64,000 nucleotides of DNA, from contig CADCAG010000010.1 in the NCBI GenBank assembly GCA_902799355.1, forward strand, positions 1 to 64,000. The letters are read 5' to 3'. Each line of letters opens with the position of its first letter. Positions within the stretch are counted from its first letter, which is position 1. The translations under genes were made by a program, and so were the position numbers. The DNA is from an uncultured Bacteroidales bacterium (lineage in GTDB: Bacteria > Bacteroidota > Bacteroidia > Bacteroidales > Bacteroidaceae). Positions 16,597-25,026 of the stretch are shown here, piece by piece. The notes beneath the pieces were generated by a model, which saw only the letters and a program-made list of their open reading frames with translations, was not told the origin of the DNA and did not search any database.

Positions 16597-19158
16597 ATGA
16601 TTTACCCGAACAACTATGAATCCAAGATAGGATTCGACACCATACGTCACCTGTTAAAGGAGCACTGTATATCGACTTTAGGCAAGGAAAAAGTCGATGA
16701 GTTGACCTTCAGCGACGATGCTACACTCGTCAATGAGCAGATGACACAGATACGCGAGTTCCGCAGGCTGATGGAAGCTACAGAGAGACCGGAGATGAAC
16801 TATTTCTTTGACGTCCGCGAATCTGTGGCACGCATTCGTATGGAAAACACGCATCTGGAGGAGGATGAACTCTTCGACCTGCGCCGTTCGCTGGAGACAA
16901 TTGGTATCATCGTTACTTTCCTAAACAAGAACAATGGTGACGACGAGAATCCGGAATACACCTACCCTGCCCTGCATAGGCTGGCAGCGGACGTGCAGAC
17001 CTTTCCAGCCATCATTCGGCGCATAGACTCTATCCTGGACAAGTTTGGAAAAATCAAGGACTCAGCATCGATGACGCTGGCAGGCATCCGTCACGAGATG
17101 GAACAGACGGCAGGCAGCATATCGCGCACCCTATATACCATTCTGCACTCCGCCCAGCGCGACGGACTGGTGGCACAGGACGTAGCCCCCACGCTGCGCG
17201 ACGGCCGACTGATGATACCCGTAGCGCCAGGACTGAAGCGACGCATCAAAGGTATCGTGCACGACGAGTCAGCAACGGGCAAGACCGTCTTCATAGAACC
17301 TGCCGAGGTGGTGGAAGCCAACAACAAGGTGCGTGAGCTGGAAGCACAGGAGCGCCGCGAGATTATCCGCATCCTGACCGTATTCAGTGACGAGTTGCGC
17401 CCACACGTACATGAGGTGCTGGACAGCTATCATTTCCTGGCACAGATAGACCTGACACATGCCAAGGCAGAGATGGCCGTACAGATGCAGGCCTTCGAGC
17501 CAGAGGTGAAGGCAGAACCAACGATGGACTGGATACGCGCCATCCACCCACTGCTGCAACGCTCGCTACAGAAGCAGGACAAGAAGGTGGTGCCGCTGGA
17601 TATTAGGCTAAGACGGGAGGGGTTCTTGCTCATCATCTCGGGTCCTAACGCTGGCGGCAAGTCGGTATGTCTGAAGACGGTGGGACTGTTGCAGTATATG
17701 GTGCAATGCGGACTGTCGATACCCATCGGTGACCGTTCGACGGTAGGACTCTTCCAGAGCATCATGATAGACATCGGCGACGAGCAGTCGATAGCCGACG
17801 ACCTGTCGACCTACTCCAGCCATCTGCTGAACATGAAGAACATGATGAAGCAGGCCAACAGTCGTACGCTGCTGCTGATTGACGAGTTTGGCGGCGGCAC
17901 AGAACCCACCATCGGCGGAGCCATTGCCGAAGCTGTGCTGAAGCAGTTCTGGAAGAAGCAGGCTTTTGGCGTTATCACCACGCACTATCAGAATCTGAAG
18001 CACTTTGCCGAAGACCATCCTGGCGTGGTGAATGGTGCCATGCTCTACGACCGCCACCAGATGCAGGCACTGTTCCAGCTGTCGATAGGTCAGCCCGGCT
18101 CCAGCTTTGCCATCGAGATAGCCCGCAAGACGGGTATTCCTGAGGAGGTCATCAGCGACGCCTCAGAGATTGTGGGCAGCGACTATATCCAGAGCGACAA
18201 ATACCTGCAGGACATTGTCCGCGACAAGCGCTACTGGGAGGGCAAGCGCCAGACCATTCACCAGCACGAGAAGTCGTTGGAGGGACACATACAGCGCTAC
18301 GAGACCAATCTGGAGGAGATAGAGCGCGAGCGCAAGCAGATACTCAATCGTGCCAAACAGCAGGCTGAGGAACTGTTGGCCGAGGCCAACCGCAGGATAG
18401 AGAACGCCATCCGCGAAATCAAGGAGGCGCAGGCTGAGAAAGAGCGCACCCGCGAAGTGCGCGAAGAACTGCAGGAGTTCCGTGAGCAGGTGAAGAACGA
18501 CGACACCCGCGGACTGATGAGCGAGGAGGACTTTGCCAAGAAGTTGCGCCAGATGGAGGAGCGCAAGGCCCGCAAGGCACAGCGCAAGGAGAAAAAAGGC
18601 GAAGAGCAGCGTGCCGCCAGCGAGAAGTTGGCAGCCAGAGCCCGCGAAAATCTGAATCCCGAGAACCGTCCGCTAGCCGCTGGCGACAGTGTGCGCATCA
18701 AGGGTACTAACAGCATCGGCGAGATAGAGAGCATACAGGGCAAGCAGGCTACCGTCATCTTTGGCGGACTGCGCTCGAAGGTGAAGATGGAACAGTTGGA
18801 AAGAACCTCCTCTAGCCCCTCTCAAGGAGTGGAAGCCAGCGGCAACAAGCACGCCCATCTGGCTATTCAGACCAGTCACATGACACGTGCCACGATGGAA
18901 GACCGCAAGCAGAACTTCCACCAGGACATCGACGTAAGAGGTATGCGTGGCGACGAGGCTATCGACACCGTGATGCACTTCATAGACGATGCCATCCTGA
19001 TAGGATTGAGTCGGGTACGCATCCTGCACGGTACAGGAACAGGCATACTCCGTCAGCTCATCCGCCAGTATCTGGCCACCGTGCCCAACGTCAAGAAAGC
19101 CAAAGACGAACACGTACAGTTTGGCGGCGCAGGCATCACGGTCGTAGACCTGGAGTAA
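16597..19158 (+). CDS. mutS2: MutS2 family ATPase/endonuclease
   Basis: An 853-residue protein. Order: N-terminal helical clamp region without the MutS mismatch-recognition domain, ATPase domain with Walker A GPNAGGKS (349-356) and Walker B LLIDEFGGGTEP (about 425), a long charged coiled coil (540-690), a KOW-like segment (RIKGTNSIGEIESIQGKQ), and a C-terminal Smr nuclease domain (DIDVRGMRGDEA near 778, HGTGTGILR near 809). The family suppresses recombination or splits collided ribosomes. Oddity: a linker RTSSSPSQGVEASGN just before the Smr domain comes from a CT/AG-rich short repeat. Its stop codon abuts that of the convergent cotH with no spacer. Confidence 0.96.
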   Translation: MIYPNNYESKIGFDTIRHLLKEHCISTLGKEKVDELTFSDDATLVNEQMTQIREFRRLMEATERPEMNYFFDVRESVARIRMENTHLEEDELFDLRRSLETIGIIVTFLNKNNGDDENPEYTYPALHRLAADVQTFPAIIRRIDSILDKFGKIKDSASMTLAGIRHEMEQTAGSISRTLYTILHSAQRDGLVAQDVAPTLRDGRLMIPVAPGLKRRIKGIVHDESATGKTVFIEPAEVVEANNKVRELEAQERREIIRILTVFSDELRPHVHEVLDSYHFLAQIDLTHAKAEMAVQMQAFEPEVKAEPTMDWIRAIHPLLQRSLQKQDKKVVPLDIRLRREGFLLIISGPNAGGKSVCLKTVGLLQYMVQCGLSIPIGDRSTVGLFQSIMIDIGDEQSIADDLSTYSSHLLNMKNMMKQANSRTLLLIDEFGGGTEPTIGGAIAEAVLKQFWKKQAFGVITTHYQNLKHFAEDHPGVVNGAMLYDRHQMQALFQLSIGQPGSSFAIEIARKTGIPEEVISDASEIVGSDYIQSDKYLQDIVRDKRYWEGKRQTIHQHEKSLEGHIQRYETNLEEIERERKQILNRAKQQAEELLAEANRRIENAIREIKEAQAEKERTREVREELQEFREQVKNDDTRGLMSEEDFAKKLRQMEERKARKAQRKEKKGEEQRAASEKLAARARENLNPENRPLAAGDSVRIKGTNSIGEIESIQGKQATVIFGGLRSKVKMEQLERTSSSPSQGVEASGNKHAHLAIQTSHMTRATMEDRKQNFHQDIDVRGMRGDEAIDTVMHFIDDAILIGLSRVRILHGTGTGILRQLIRQYLATVPNVKKAKDEHVQFGGAGITVVDLE

Positions 19159-20994
19159 TTACTTCACGACGACCTTCTTGCCATTGGAGATGTACAGACC
19201 AGCCTTGGGTGCCGACATGCTGACAGGACGTCCGCTCAAGTCGTAGAGCACCTGGCGACGCTCCTCCTTAGCGCCAGCCACCGTATGGATGCCTGCAGGT
19301 TCGTAGACATAGCCCAGCTTGTTGTCCATCCACTCAATGCGTTCCTTCAGATAGCGACGGACATTCTGCACCTCGGCCTCGTAGCTGCCCCAGAGACGCG
19401 GATTCTGATGAACATACTCGTTCATGATGGGCCAGCGCTTGAAGTTCAGCTCCTGTGACTGTCCGAGAGTCTGTTCCCAACCATTGATATAAGCTGTCAT
19501 AGACTCCTCAGTCAGTCCTGCCTGGCGCACCTCGCCCCATATCGCCTTCAACTGAGCCTTAGCGGCAGCATCGTTCACCACAATCTTGTCGACAAACTGT
19601 CGCATATTGCCTGCACAGCTGCCCTTCGTGCGGTAGATATAGTCGGTCAGATTCATGATGGGGTAAGTACGGTTATCGTTCTCAAACGCCAGGTCGAAAT
19701 CCCAGACAGGTCCTGTGTGCATCAGGTTTTCGCCACGATCCTTATACATATAGGTACTCCAATAGGTATCGGTATTTCCCGATAGTTCGCCCACCAGGAA
19801 ATGGCGCAGGAAGGTATTGAGATCCAGATAGGTCTTCCACTGGTTCTCCACCTTGTTGAAGAACTGGCGGATGTATTCGTGCTGATTGGTCGTGATGGCG
19901 TCCTCGTCGGGCGACTTGATAGTCACGGGATTGCCGTTGTTGGAGTTAAACCAGGAGACCTCGTCGTAGGCATAGGCATCCACCTCGATGAAGTAGCCAC
20001 CCGTCAGCGCATCGCCCGTATTGTCTTCAGGAGCCATCTCGGTAATCTCCACACGTCCGGGATTGACCTCCACTTGGTCGCACAACTGATAGCAGCCCTT
20101 GTATTCACCATTGAGCAAGACGTCGACAGCCGTGCCGAAAGGCGTATAGGGCATCCCCATCTTGCGGCTGAGCTCAAAGGCCAGCAGGTTGCGCATCAGC
20201 GTCTTGTCGCCATAGTTGTTGATGAGTGTCCACTTCTTGGCCTTGGCAGGAGCATCCAGCGGCTTCTGCTTCTTGTCAAACTTGATGCGATAGGGCTTCT
20301 TGGGGAATGAGCGCGAGGCATTGCCACGCTCTCTGACGCCACCAGTCTCATAGAGCAGGCTGGTGCCATTCTTGGAAATGATGGCTATCTGAGAGGAGAT
20401 ATCTGTCTCCTTGTCATAAGGTATCACACCGTCTTGGGTATGGATGCTTACCGTCGGCAGATTCGTCAACTGGCTGAGATGGCTGTCGTCGCCCTCGCCC
20501 TCGTTGCCATAGAACTCCAGCTCGGCAATATTGCAACGGGCATCCGACGGTCCTACATAGCGCACATAGCGGAAGCCGCGAGAGCAGTCAACGGTAGCAT
20601 ACGACATCTGGCCGATGGTGCCCTTCTCCTTAATAATATATAAGGGCAGCGCATCCATGAAGTCTTCGCGGTTGGCACCTTCAAAGACGCCCAGCAGCAC
20701 GCGCTCCTCGCCTTTGCCGTCGTTGCGTGGCGACCATCCCACACGGGTAATGACATGTGGCGTTCCCAAGTCGAGACCTGTCCAAGTATAGCTACGCTCC
20801 CATGAAGCAAAACAAGTGTTCAGATTGCCGTCGAAGGCCATATCACGGGTATTGACGGTAGTAGACTTCTGAGAGGTCGAATAGTCCACACTCTCTGTTG
20901 TACCAATCACTGTTCCGGTCAGTTTACTACCGGTATCTGCCACTGCCCACACTGCAGGCACTAGCAATAAAAACGAAAAAAGACCAAATTTCAT
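19159..20994 (-). CDS. CotH-kinase family exported protein with discoidin-like domain and C-terminal sorting signal
   Basis: A 611-residue protein. The ATG at 20994 starts a signal peptide (MKFGLFSFLLLVPAVWA); the frame upstream runs into tRNA-Thr. Residues about 30-165 resemble an F5/8 type C (discoidin) domain: NTCFASWERSYTWTGLDLG and GFRYVRYVGP. A CotH-type protein kinase-like domain follows, with GGVRERGNASRSFPKKPYRI and VWDFDLAFEND. The end, YDLSGRPVSMSAPKAGLYI to GKKVVVK, resembles the type IX secretion C-terminal signal. It is probably a surface or secreted protein; the substrate is unknown. Confidence 0.9.
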   Translation of the reverse strand: MKFGLFSFLLLVPAVWAVADTGSKLTGTVIGTTESVDYSTSQKSTTVNTRDMAFDGNLNTCFASWERSYTWTGLDLGTPHVITRVGWSPRNDGKGEERVLLGVFEGANREDFMDALPLYIIKEKGTIGQMSYATVDCSRGFRYVRYVGPSDARCNIAELEFYGNEGEGDDSHLSQLTNLPTVSIHTQDGVIPYDKETDISSQIAIISKNGTSLLYETGGVRERGNASRSFPKKPYRIKFDKKQKPLDAPAKAKKWTLINNYGDKTLMRNLLAFELSRKMGMPYTPFGTAVDVLLNGEYKGCYQLCDQVEVNPGRVEITEMAPEDNTGDALTGGYFIEVDAYAYDEVSWFNSNNGNPVTIKSPDEDAITTNQHEYIRQFFNKVENQWKTYLDLNTFLRHFLVGELSGNTDTYWSTYMYKDRGENLMHTGPVWDFDLAFENDNRTYPIMNLTDYIYRTKGSCAGNMRQFVDKIVVNDAAAKAQLKAIWGEVRQAGLTEESMTAYINGWEQTLGQSQELNFKRWPIMNEYVHQNPRLWGSYEAEVQNVRRYLKERIEWMDNKLGYVYEPAGIHTVAGAKEERRQVLYDLSGRPVSMSAPKAGLYISNGKKVVVK

Positions 20995-21014
20995 GGGTGT
21001 AGTTTTGACGAAAT

Positions 21015-21031
21015 AAAACGTTGAACGTTTT
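21015..21031 (-). terminator. Weak hairpin after tRNA-Thr
   Basis: AAAACG and CGTTTT form a 6-bp stem with loop TTGAA (plus strand), between tRNA-Thr and cotH. The stem is AT-rich, so termination would be partial; read-through could feed cotH, for which I see no promoter of its own. Confidence 0.35.
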
Positions 21032-21035
21032 CTTG

Positions 21036-21109
21036 AGCCTCTTGTCGGATTCGAACCAACGACCCCGAGATTACAAATCACGTGCTCTGGCCAACTGAGC
21101 TAAAGAGGC
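21036..21109 (-). tRNA. tRNA-Thr (anticodon TGT)
   Basis: A 74-nt cloverleaf. The acceptor GCCTCTT pairs with AAGAGGC, the D arm is GCTC/GAGC, the anticodon loop TTTGTAA holds TGT, and the T arm is GTTGG TTCGAAT CCGAC (one G-C to T-containing mismatch tolerated). The discriminator is T. It directly follows the SRP RNA gene on the same strand. Confidence 0.95.
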
Positions 21110-21111
21110 GG

Positions 21112-21208
21112 GTGGGCAGCGATCTGCATCGCGCCGCTACAACCAAGTACCCTTGCTATGTTCCCATCCTGGGGGATTCCGAGGGAGCTGGCCGTACAGG
21201 ACTGCCCG
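21112..21208 (-). ncRNA. ffs: Signal recognition particle RNA, small bacterial type
   Basis: About 97 nt. On the minus strand the 5' GGGCAG pairs with the 3' CTGCCC. The apical part reads CCCCCAGG, ATGGGAACAT, AGCAAGGG: a GGAA tetraloop closed by ATG/CAT, flanked by the CAGG...AGCA symmetric internal loop that binds Ffh. This is the conserved SRP RNA domain IV. It pairs with Ffh to target membrane proteins during translation. A promoter lies just upstream and tRNA-Thr follows within 5 nt. End points are set from the terminal pairing and are approximate. Confidence 0.92.
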
Positions 21209-21220
21209 TTTTTGCGGCTG

Positions 21221-21252
21221 CAAAGGTAAGCATTTTTCCCTTATCCGCCAAA
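21221..21252 (-). promoter_or_regulatory. Promoter of the SRP RNA / tRNA-Thr unit
   Basis: Minus strand TTTG (21249-21252) and TACCTTTG (21221-21228) with a 20-nt spacer. Transcription would start at about 21214, right before the SRP RNA. Confidence 0.75.
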
Positions 21253-21269
21253 CATTTCTGCAAAAAACT

Positions 21270-21299
21270 TTTGTATGTCCCAAAATATGCGTAACTTTG
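21270..21299 (+). promoter_or_regulatory. Promoter of the DUF4199-glycosyltransferase operon
   Basis: TTTG at 21270-21273 and TAACTTTG at 21292-21299, 18-nt spacer. It decides the start of the next gene, since an upstream ATG at 21275 lies inside the promoter. Confidence 0.7.
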
Positions 21300-21322
21300 C
21301 AGCCGATTTAGGTCACCTAATT

Positions 21323-21862
21323 ATGACACCAGAAGAATATCATCAGCTAAAAGCATTTGCACGTCAGGACGGCGCTCTGTTGTCACTGTTGTGGATTGGC
21401 AGTTTCGCCTGCTACATCCTCGGCATTGCCAATCCCTTATTGGGTACGGTAGCTTTGGTGCTGATTGTTGCTTCACCCTTCTTTGCTGCCAGCCGTCTGC
21501 GCCACTTCCGTGATGGAGCCCGCGAGGGAGTCATCAGTTTTCTGCGTGGCTATGCCTATACGGCCATGATTTTCTTCTATGCCGCCATCTTGCTGGCCGC
21601 TGCCATGTACATCTATTTTGCCTTCATCGACAACGGCTACCTGCTGAGCACCATCAACCAGTTCCTAGGCACGAAGGAAGGCAAGCAGTTGATAGAGCTC
21701 TATGGCATGGCTGACCAGTTACAAGCTAACCTCAAAGCATTAGCAGAGATGCGTCCCATTGACTATGCCGTCAATATGCTGTCTGTCAACATTACCATTG
21801 GCTTGGTGCTGGGACTGCCCATTGCCGCAATTATGCGGAGAGAGTTGAAAGTAGAAAGTTGA
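21323..21862 (+). CDS. DUF4199-type integral membrane protein
   Basis: A 179-residue protein with about four transmembrane helices: two in residues 20-65 (LLWIGSFACYILGIANPLLG, then TVALVLIVASPFF), one near 85-110 and one near the C terminus (ITIGLVLGLPIAAIM). It matches the general pattern of DUF4199, a Bacteroidetes inner-membrane family of unknown function often placed before a family 2 glycosyltransferase, as here. I start at 21323 because the promoter overlaps the earlier ATG. The last residues, LKVES, and the TGA stop are encoded by a 7-bp repeat array. Confidence 0.85.
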   Translation: MTPEEYHQLKAFARQDGALLSLLWIGSFACYILGIANPLLGTVALVLIVASPFFAASRLRHFRDGAREGVISFLRGYAYTAMIFFYAAILLAAAMYIYFAFIDNGYLLSTINQFLGTKEGKQLIELYGMADQLQANLKALAEMRPIDYAVNMLSVNITIGLVLGLPIAAIMRRELKVES

Positions 21863-21871
21863 AAGTTCAAA
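21844..21871. repeat. 7-bp tandem array over the DUF4199 stop codon
   Basis: Four units (GTTGAAA, GTAGAAA, GTTGAAA, GTTCAAA) in phase. They encode the last five residues and stop codon of the upstream gene and reach to 4 nt before the next ATG. Confidence 0.8.
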
Positions 21872-21875
21872 GATT

Positions 21876-22847
21876 ATGGATATATCTGTAGTAATACCTC
21901 TTTATAATGAAGACGAGTCTATCCCCGAATTATATGCATGGATAGAGCGCGTGATGACGGAGAACAAGTTTTCGTATGAAGTCATCTTCGTCAACGATGG
22001 CAGTACGGACCGCTCATGGGAAGTCATTACCGAACTTGCCGCCAAGTCTGAGCACGTGAAGGGCATCAAGTTTCGCCGCAACTACGGCAAGAGCCCTGCC
22101 CTGTTCTGTGGTTTCAAGGAGGCTGCAGGCGACGTTGTCATCACGATGGATGCTGACCTGCAGGACTCTCCCGACGAGATTCCTGGACTGTACCACATGA
22201 TTGTGGACGAGAAGTACGACCTTGTCAGCGGCTACAAGCAGAACCGCAGCCAGGGTGACCCCCTGTCGAAGACCATCCCCACAAAGCTCTTCAACGCCAC
22301 TACGCGCAAGGTCAGCGGCATCAAGAACCTGCATGACTTCAACTGTGGCTTGAAAGCCTATCGCCGTGAGGTGGTCAAGAATATCGAGGTGTTCGGCGAG
22401 ATGCACCGCTTCATCCCCTATCTGGCCAAGAATGCTGGTTTCGACAAGATTGGCGAGAAGCCCGTACACCACCAGAAGCGCCAATACGGCAAGTCGAAGT
22501 TCATGGGCTGGAACCGTTTTGTCAACGGCTATCTCGACCTGATGACGCTGTGGTTCCTCGGAACATTTGGCAAGAAACCCATGCACGTCTTCGGATTTCT
22601 GGGCACCATCGTATTCATCATCGGCTTCTTTGCAGCCTTCTTCCTGGGTGCACAGAAAGCGTGGGCACTGTACCAGGGCATCCCCATGCGACTGGTCACC
22701 GACTCTCCTTATTTCTATATAGCACTGACCATGATGATGATTGGTACCCAACTGTTCCTGGCGGGATTCCTGGGCGACCTCATCAGTCGCAACAGTGCAG
22801 GACGTAACGACTACCAGGTTGAAACCACCATCAGATGCGAAAAATAG
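21876..22847 (+). CDS. Family 2 glycosyltransferase, membrane-anchored (DPM1/GtrB-like)
   Basis: A 323-residue inner-membrane enzyme. The GT-A domain starts ISVVIPLYNEDESIPELYAW, with VNDGSTD, the DXD-type MDADLQDSP and LKAYRREV. Two transmembrane helices follow near 235-258 (VFGFLGTIVFIIGFFAAFFLG) and 275-300. This layout is that of enzymes that load a sugar or phosphosugar onto undecaprenyl or dolichyl phosphate. The donor sugar is unknown. It follows the DUF4199 gene by 13 nt and overlaps the next gene by 13 nt, so it is cotranscribed. Confidence 0.93.
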   Translation: MDISVVIPLYNEDESIPELYAWIERVMTENKFSYEVIFVNDGSTDRSWEVITELAAKSEHVKGIKFRRNYGKSPALFCGFKEAAGDVVITMDADLQDSPDEIPGLYHMIVDEKYDLVSGYKQNRSQGDPLSKTIPTKLFNATTRKVSGIKNLHDFNCGLKAYRREVVKNIEVFGEMHRFIPYLAKNAGFDKIGEKPVHHQKRQYGKSKFMGWNRFVNGYLDLMTLWFLGTFGKKPMHVFGFLGTIVFIIGFFAAFFLGAQKAWALYQGIPMRLVTDSPYFYIALTMMMIGTQLFLAGFLGDLISRNSAGRNDYQVETTIRCEK

Positions 22848-23338
22848 TCATCGCCATAGTACTGCTTGCTGCCGTTGTTTCATGCGTCAGCATTGACTGC
22901 CCCGTACAGAACAGGGTGGAGACCACCTATGTGCTGAAAAGACCGCAAGGAGGCCCAGACACCATGGGTGTCGACACATTAACAGTCTGGACTCATCGTA
23001 TCAACTATACCGATAATAAGCGCGACTCCATACTCATCAACCGTCTGTGTGGGACAAAAGCCACCTCCTTTGCACTGCCCGTCAGCCACACGCTGACGGA
23101 AGACTCCATCTTCACCCTGCTGAAGGACACGGTGGGGGGCGTATGGCTGGACACCATCTGCATCAGCAAGGAGAACATGCCACATTTCGAGTCTGTCGAC
23201 TGCCATGCCACCTACTTCCACCATATCACGGAGTTGAAGACAACACATCACGGCATCGACTCCATCACCATCCAAAACCGCGAAGTAAGCTATGACAAAA
23301 CAGAGCATTTCTTCCTTTATCTCAAGGCTGACCGTTAG
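22835..23338 (+). CDS. DUF6452-like lipoprotein
   Basis: A 167-residue probable lipoprotein. The signal peptide ends at a lipobox (LAAVVSC, Cys near residue 17). The rest is beta-rich with no known catalytic motif and fits DUF6452, a Bacteroidales family of unknown role. It overlaps the glycosyltransferase by 13 nt and the following gene by 47 nt, a tight arrangement suggesting translational coupling of an envelope gene set. Family assignment is from memory of pattern and neighbour, not from a search. Confidence 0.75.
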   Translation: MRKIVIAIVLLAAVVSCVSIDCPVQNRVETTYVLKRPQGGPDTMGVDTLTVWTHRINYTDNKRDSILINRLCGTKATSFALPVSHTLTEDSIFTLLKDTVGGVWLDTICISKENMPHFESVDCHATYFHHITELKTTHHGIDSITIQNREVSYDKTEHFFLYLKADR

Positions 23339-23981
23339 TCTGCTGCTGCTGACAGTAGCTCAGCATGCGCAAGGTCAGAAGATCTTCAAGCTGGAGAAAG
23401 ACTCTATACCTTTCTTCCGCGGATTTGCCTTGTCCTTCGACCTCGTAGGTCCTGCGAAGCTCATGCTCAGCGACTATGGAGAGTACGAGGGTGCCCTGCG
23501 CATCAACCTGCACGACGAGTGGTTCCCTGTCTTTGAGTTGGGAGTGGGTCATGCCAGCCACGTAAATGACGAGGTGACGAACTTGACCTACAAGACAACA
23601 GCACCCTATTTCCGATTGGGTATGGACTGGAATATCAAGAAGCAGAAGCACGGTCCCTACCGCATCTATGCGGGTTTCCGCTACGCCTTCACCAACTATA
23701 AGTGCGACATCCTCCACGAGAAGGGGTTGGAAGACCACGTGTGGAATACGAAATCGGATTTCGGCACGGAGGGTATCAGTTGCTACCAGCACTGGCTGGA
23801 AGGTGTCTTCGGCATCGATGCCTCAGTCATGGGACCGTTCCATTTGGGATGGACCGTACGCTACAAGCGGCGACTGTTCCATAAGGAGGGCGACATCGGT
23901 AATTCGTGGTATGTGCCAGGCTTTGGCCTCAACGATTCCGACAACATGTCCGTCAGCTTTAACGTGATAATAGACATCTGA
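23292..23981 (+). CDS. DUF6048-like outer-membrane beta-barrel protein
   Basis: A 229-residue exported protein. A signal peptide (MTKQSISSFISRLTVSLLLLTV, then AQHAQG) is followed by alternating amphipathic strands rich in Tyr, Phe and Gly (APYFRLGMDW, YRIYAGFRYAF, HLGWTVRYKRR) and a strand ending in hydrophobic residues (SVSFNVIIDI), which suggests a small barrel. It is likely DUF6048. The 47-nt overlap with the lipoprotein gene suggests the two products work together, perhaps with a lipoprotein plugging or escorting the barrel; that is inference. Confidence 0.75.
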   Translation: MTKQSISSFISRLTVSLLLLTVAQHAQGQKIFKLEKDSIPFFRGFALSFDLVGPAKLMLSDYGEYEGALRINLHDEWFPVFELGVGHASHVNDEVTNLTYKTTAPYFRLGMDWNIKKQKHGPYRIYAGFRYAFTNYKCDILHEKGLEDHVWNTKSDFGTEGISCYQHWLEGVFGIDASVMGPFHLGWTVRYKRRLFHKEGDIGNSWYVPGFGLNDSDNMSVSFNVIIDI

Positions 23982-24001
23982 GAAACAAAAAGAACTACTA
24001 T

Positions 24002-25024
24002 ATGACTACTAACTACAACAAACGACTGCTTTGGCAGATACCTTTTCTGATACTACTCATCGTTGGCACCGTCCTCATCATCCGTCAACAGCACGCCATG
24101 CCCTACCAGAAGTGTGCGGGGTCTGTTTTCGGCACTACTTACCACATCACATATCAGTATGATGACGACCTGCAGTCAGAGATAGTAGCCAAGATGCAGG
24201 AGGTCGACAACTCGCTGTCGATGTTCAACAAGGAGAGCGTCATATCACGCGTCAACAACAACCAACACCCCAAACTGACCCGCATGTTCCTGGAAGTTTT
24301 CCAGCAGGCCCAGAAGATTAGTGAAGACACGGAGGGTGCCTTCGACATCACCGTTGGTCCACTGGTCAACGCCTGGGGCTTTGGCTTCAAGCACGAGCAG
24401 CTGCCCGACAAGCATGCCGTAGACTCGCTGATGGACATCATAGGCTATCAGAAGGTGCGCTGCAATGGTAACCAGATTATCAAGAGCGACCCACGCATCG
24501 TACTGGACTGTTCGGCTATTGCCAAAGGATACGGGGTGGACGTCATTGCCCGCCTGCTGAGCGAGAAAGGCATCAGCAACTACATGGTGGAGATTGGCGG
24601 CGAGGTCGTCACACGAGGCATCAGCGAGAAACGTGTACCTTGGAAGATAGGCGTCACGAAGCCTACCGACGACCCACTGGCGGAAGGCAACGAGTTGCAG
24701 ACGGTGCTGAACGTCACAGACAAGGCGATGGCCACCAGTGGCAACTACCGCAACTTCTACTATAAGGGCAAGCGCAAATATGCCCATACCATCAACCCCA
24801 AGACGGGGTATCCCGTACAGCACAACATCCTGTCGGCCACCGTACTGACCAGCACCTGCATGCGTGCTGACGCCTATGCCACATCCTTCATGGTAATGGG
24901 CTTTGAGGGTGCACGCAAAGTGCTGGAGCGCAACCCCGACCTCATGGCCTACATCATCTACGACGACCACGGCCAGAACAAGGTGTGGTATTCACCCAGT
25001 CTGCAGGATAAGATAGCGGAATAG
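24002..25024 (+). CDS. apbE: FAD:protein FMN transferase (ApbE)
   Basis: A 340-residue enzyme that attaches FMN covalently to a Thr/Ser of flavoproteins such as NqrB/NqrC or RnfG/RnfD. An N-terminal hydrophobic segment (residues 10-27) indicates export or anchoring, so it acts outside the inner membrane. ApbE motifs: VDNSLSMFNKES, GAFDITVGPLVNAWGFG, DCSAIAKGYGVD, EIGGEV and HTINPKTGYPV; ADAYAT carries the metal-binding Asp/Thr. Length is normal. The Crp-like gene begins 2 nt after its stop. Confidence 0.96.
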   Translation: MTTNYNKRLLWQIPFLILLIVGTVLIIRQQHAMPYQKCAGSVFGTTYHITYQYDDDLQSEIVAKMQEVDNSLSMFNKESVISRVNNNQHPKLTRMFLEVFQQAQKISEDTEGAFDITVGPLVNAWGFGFKHEQLPDKHAVDSLMDIIGYQKVRCNGNQIIKSDPRIVLDCSAIAKGYGVDVIARLLSEKGISNYMVEIGGEVVTRGISEKRVPWKIGVTKPTDDPLAEGNELQTVLNVTDKAMATSGNYRNFYYKGKRKYAHTINPKTGYPVQHNILSATVLTSTCMRADAYATSFMVMGFEGARKVLERNPDLMAYIIYDDHGQNKVWYSPSLQDKIAE

Positions 25025-25026
25025 TC

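Noticed and set aside
20995..21081. N-terminal extension of the CotH protein
   Set aside because: It would translate tRNA-Thr; the signal peptide begins at 20994.
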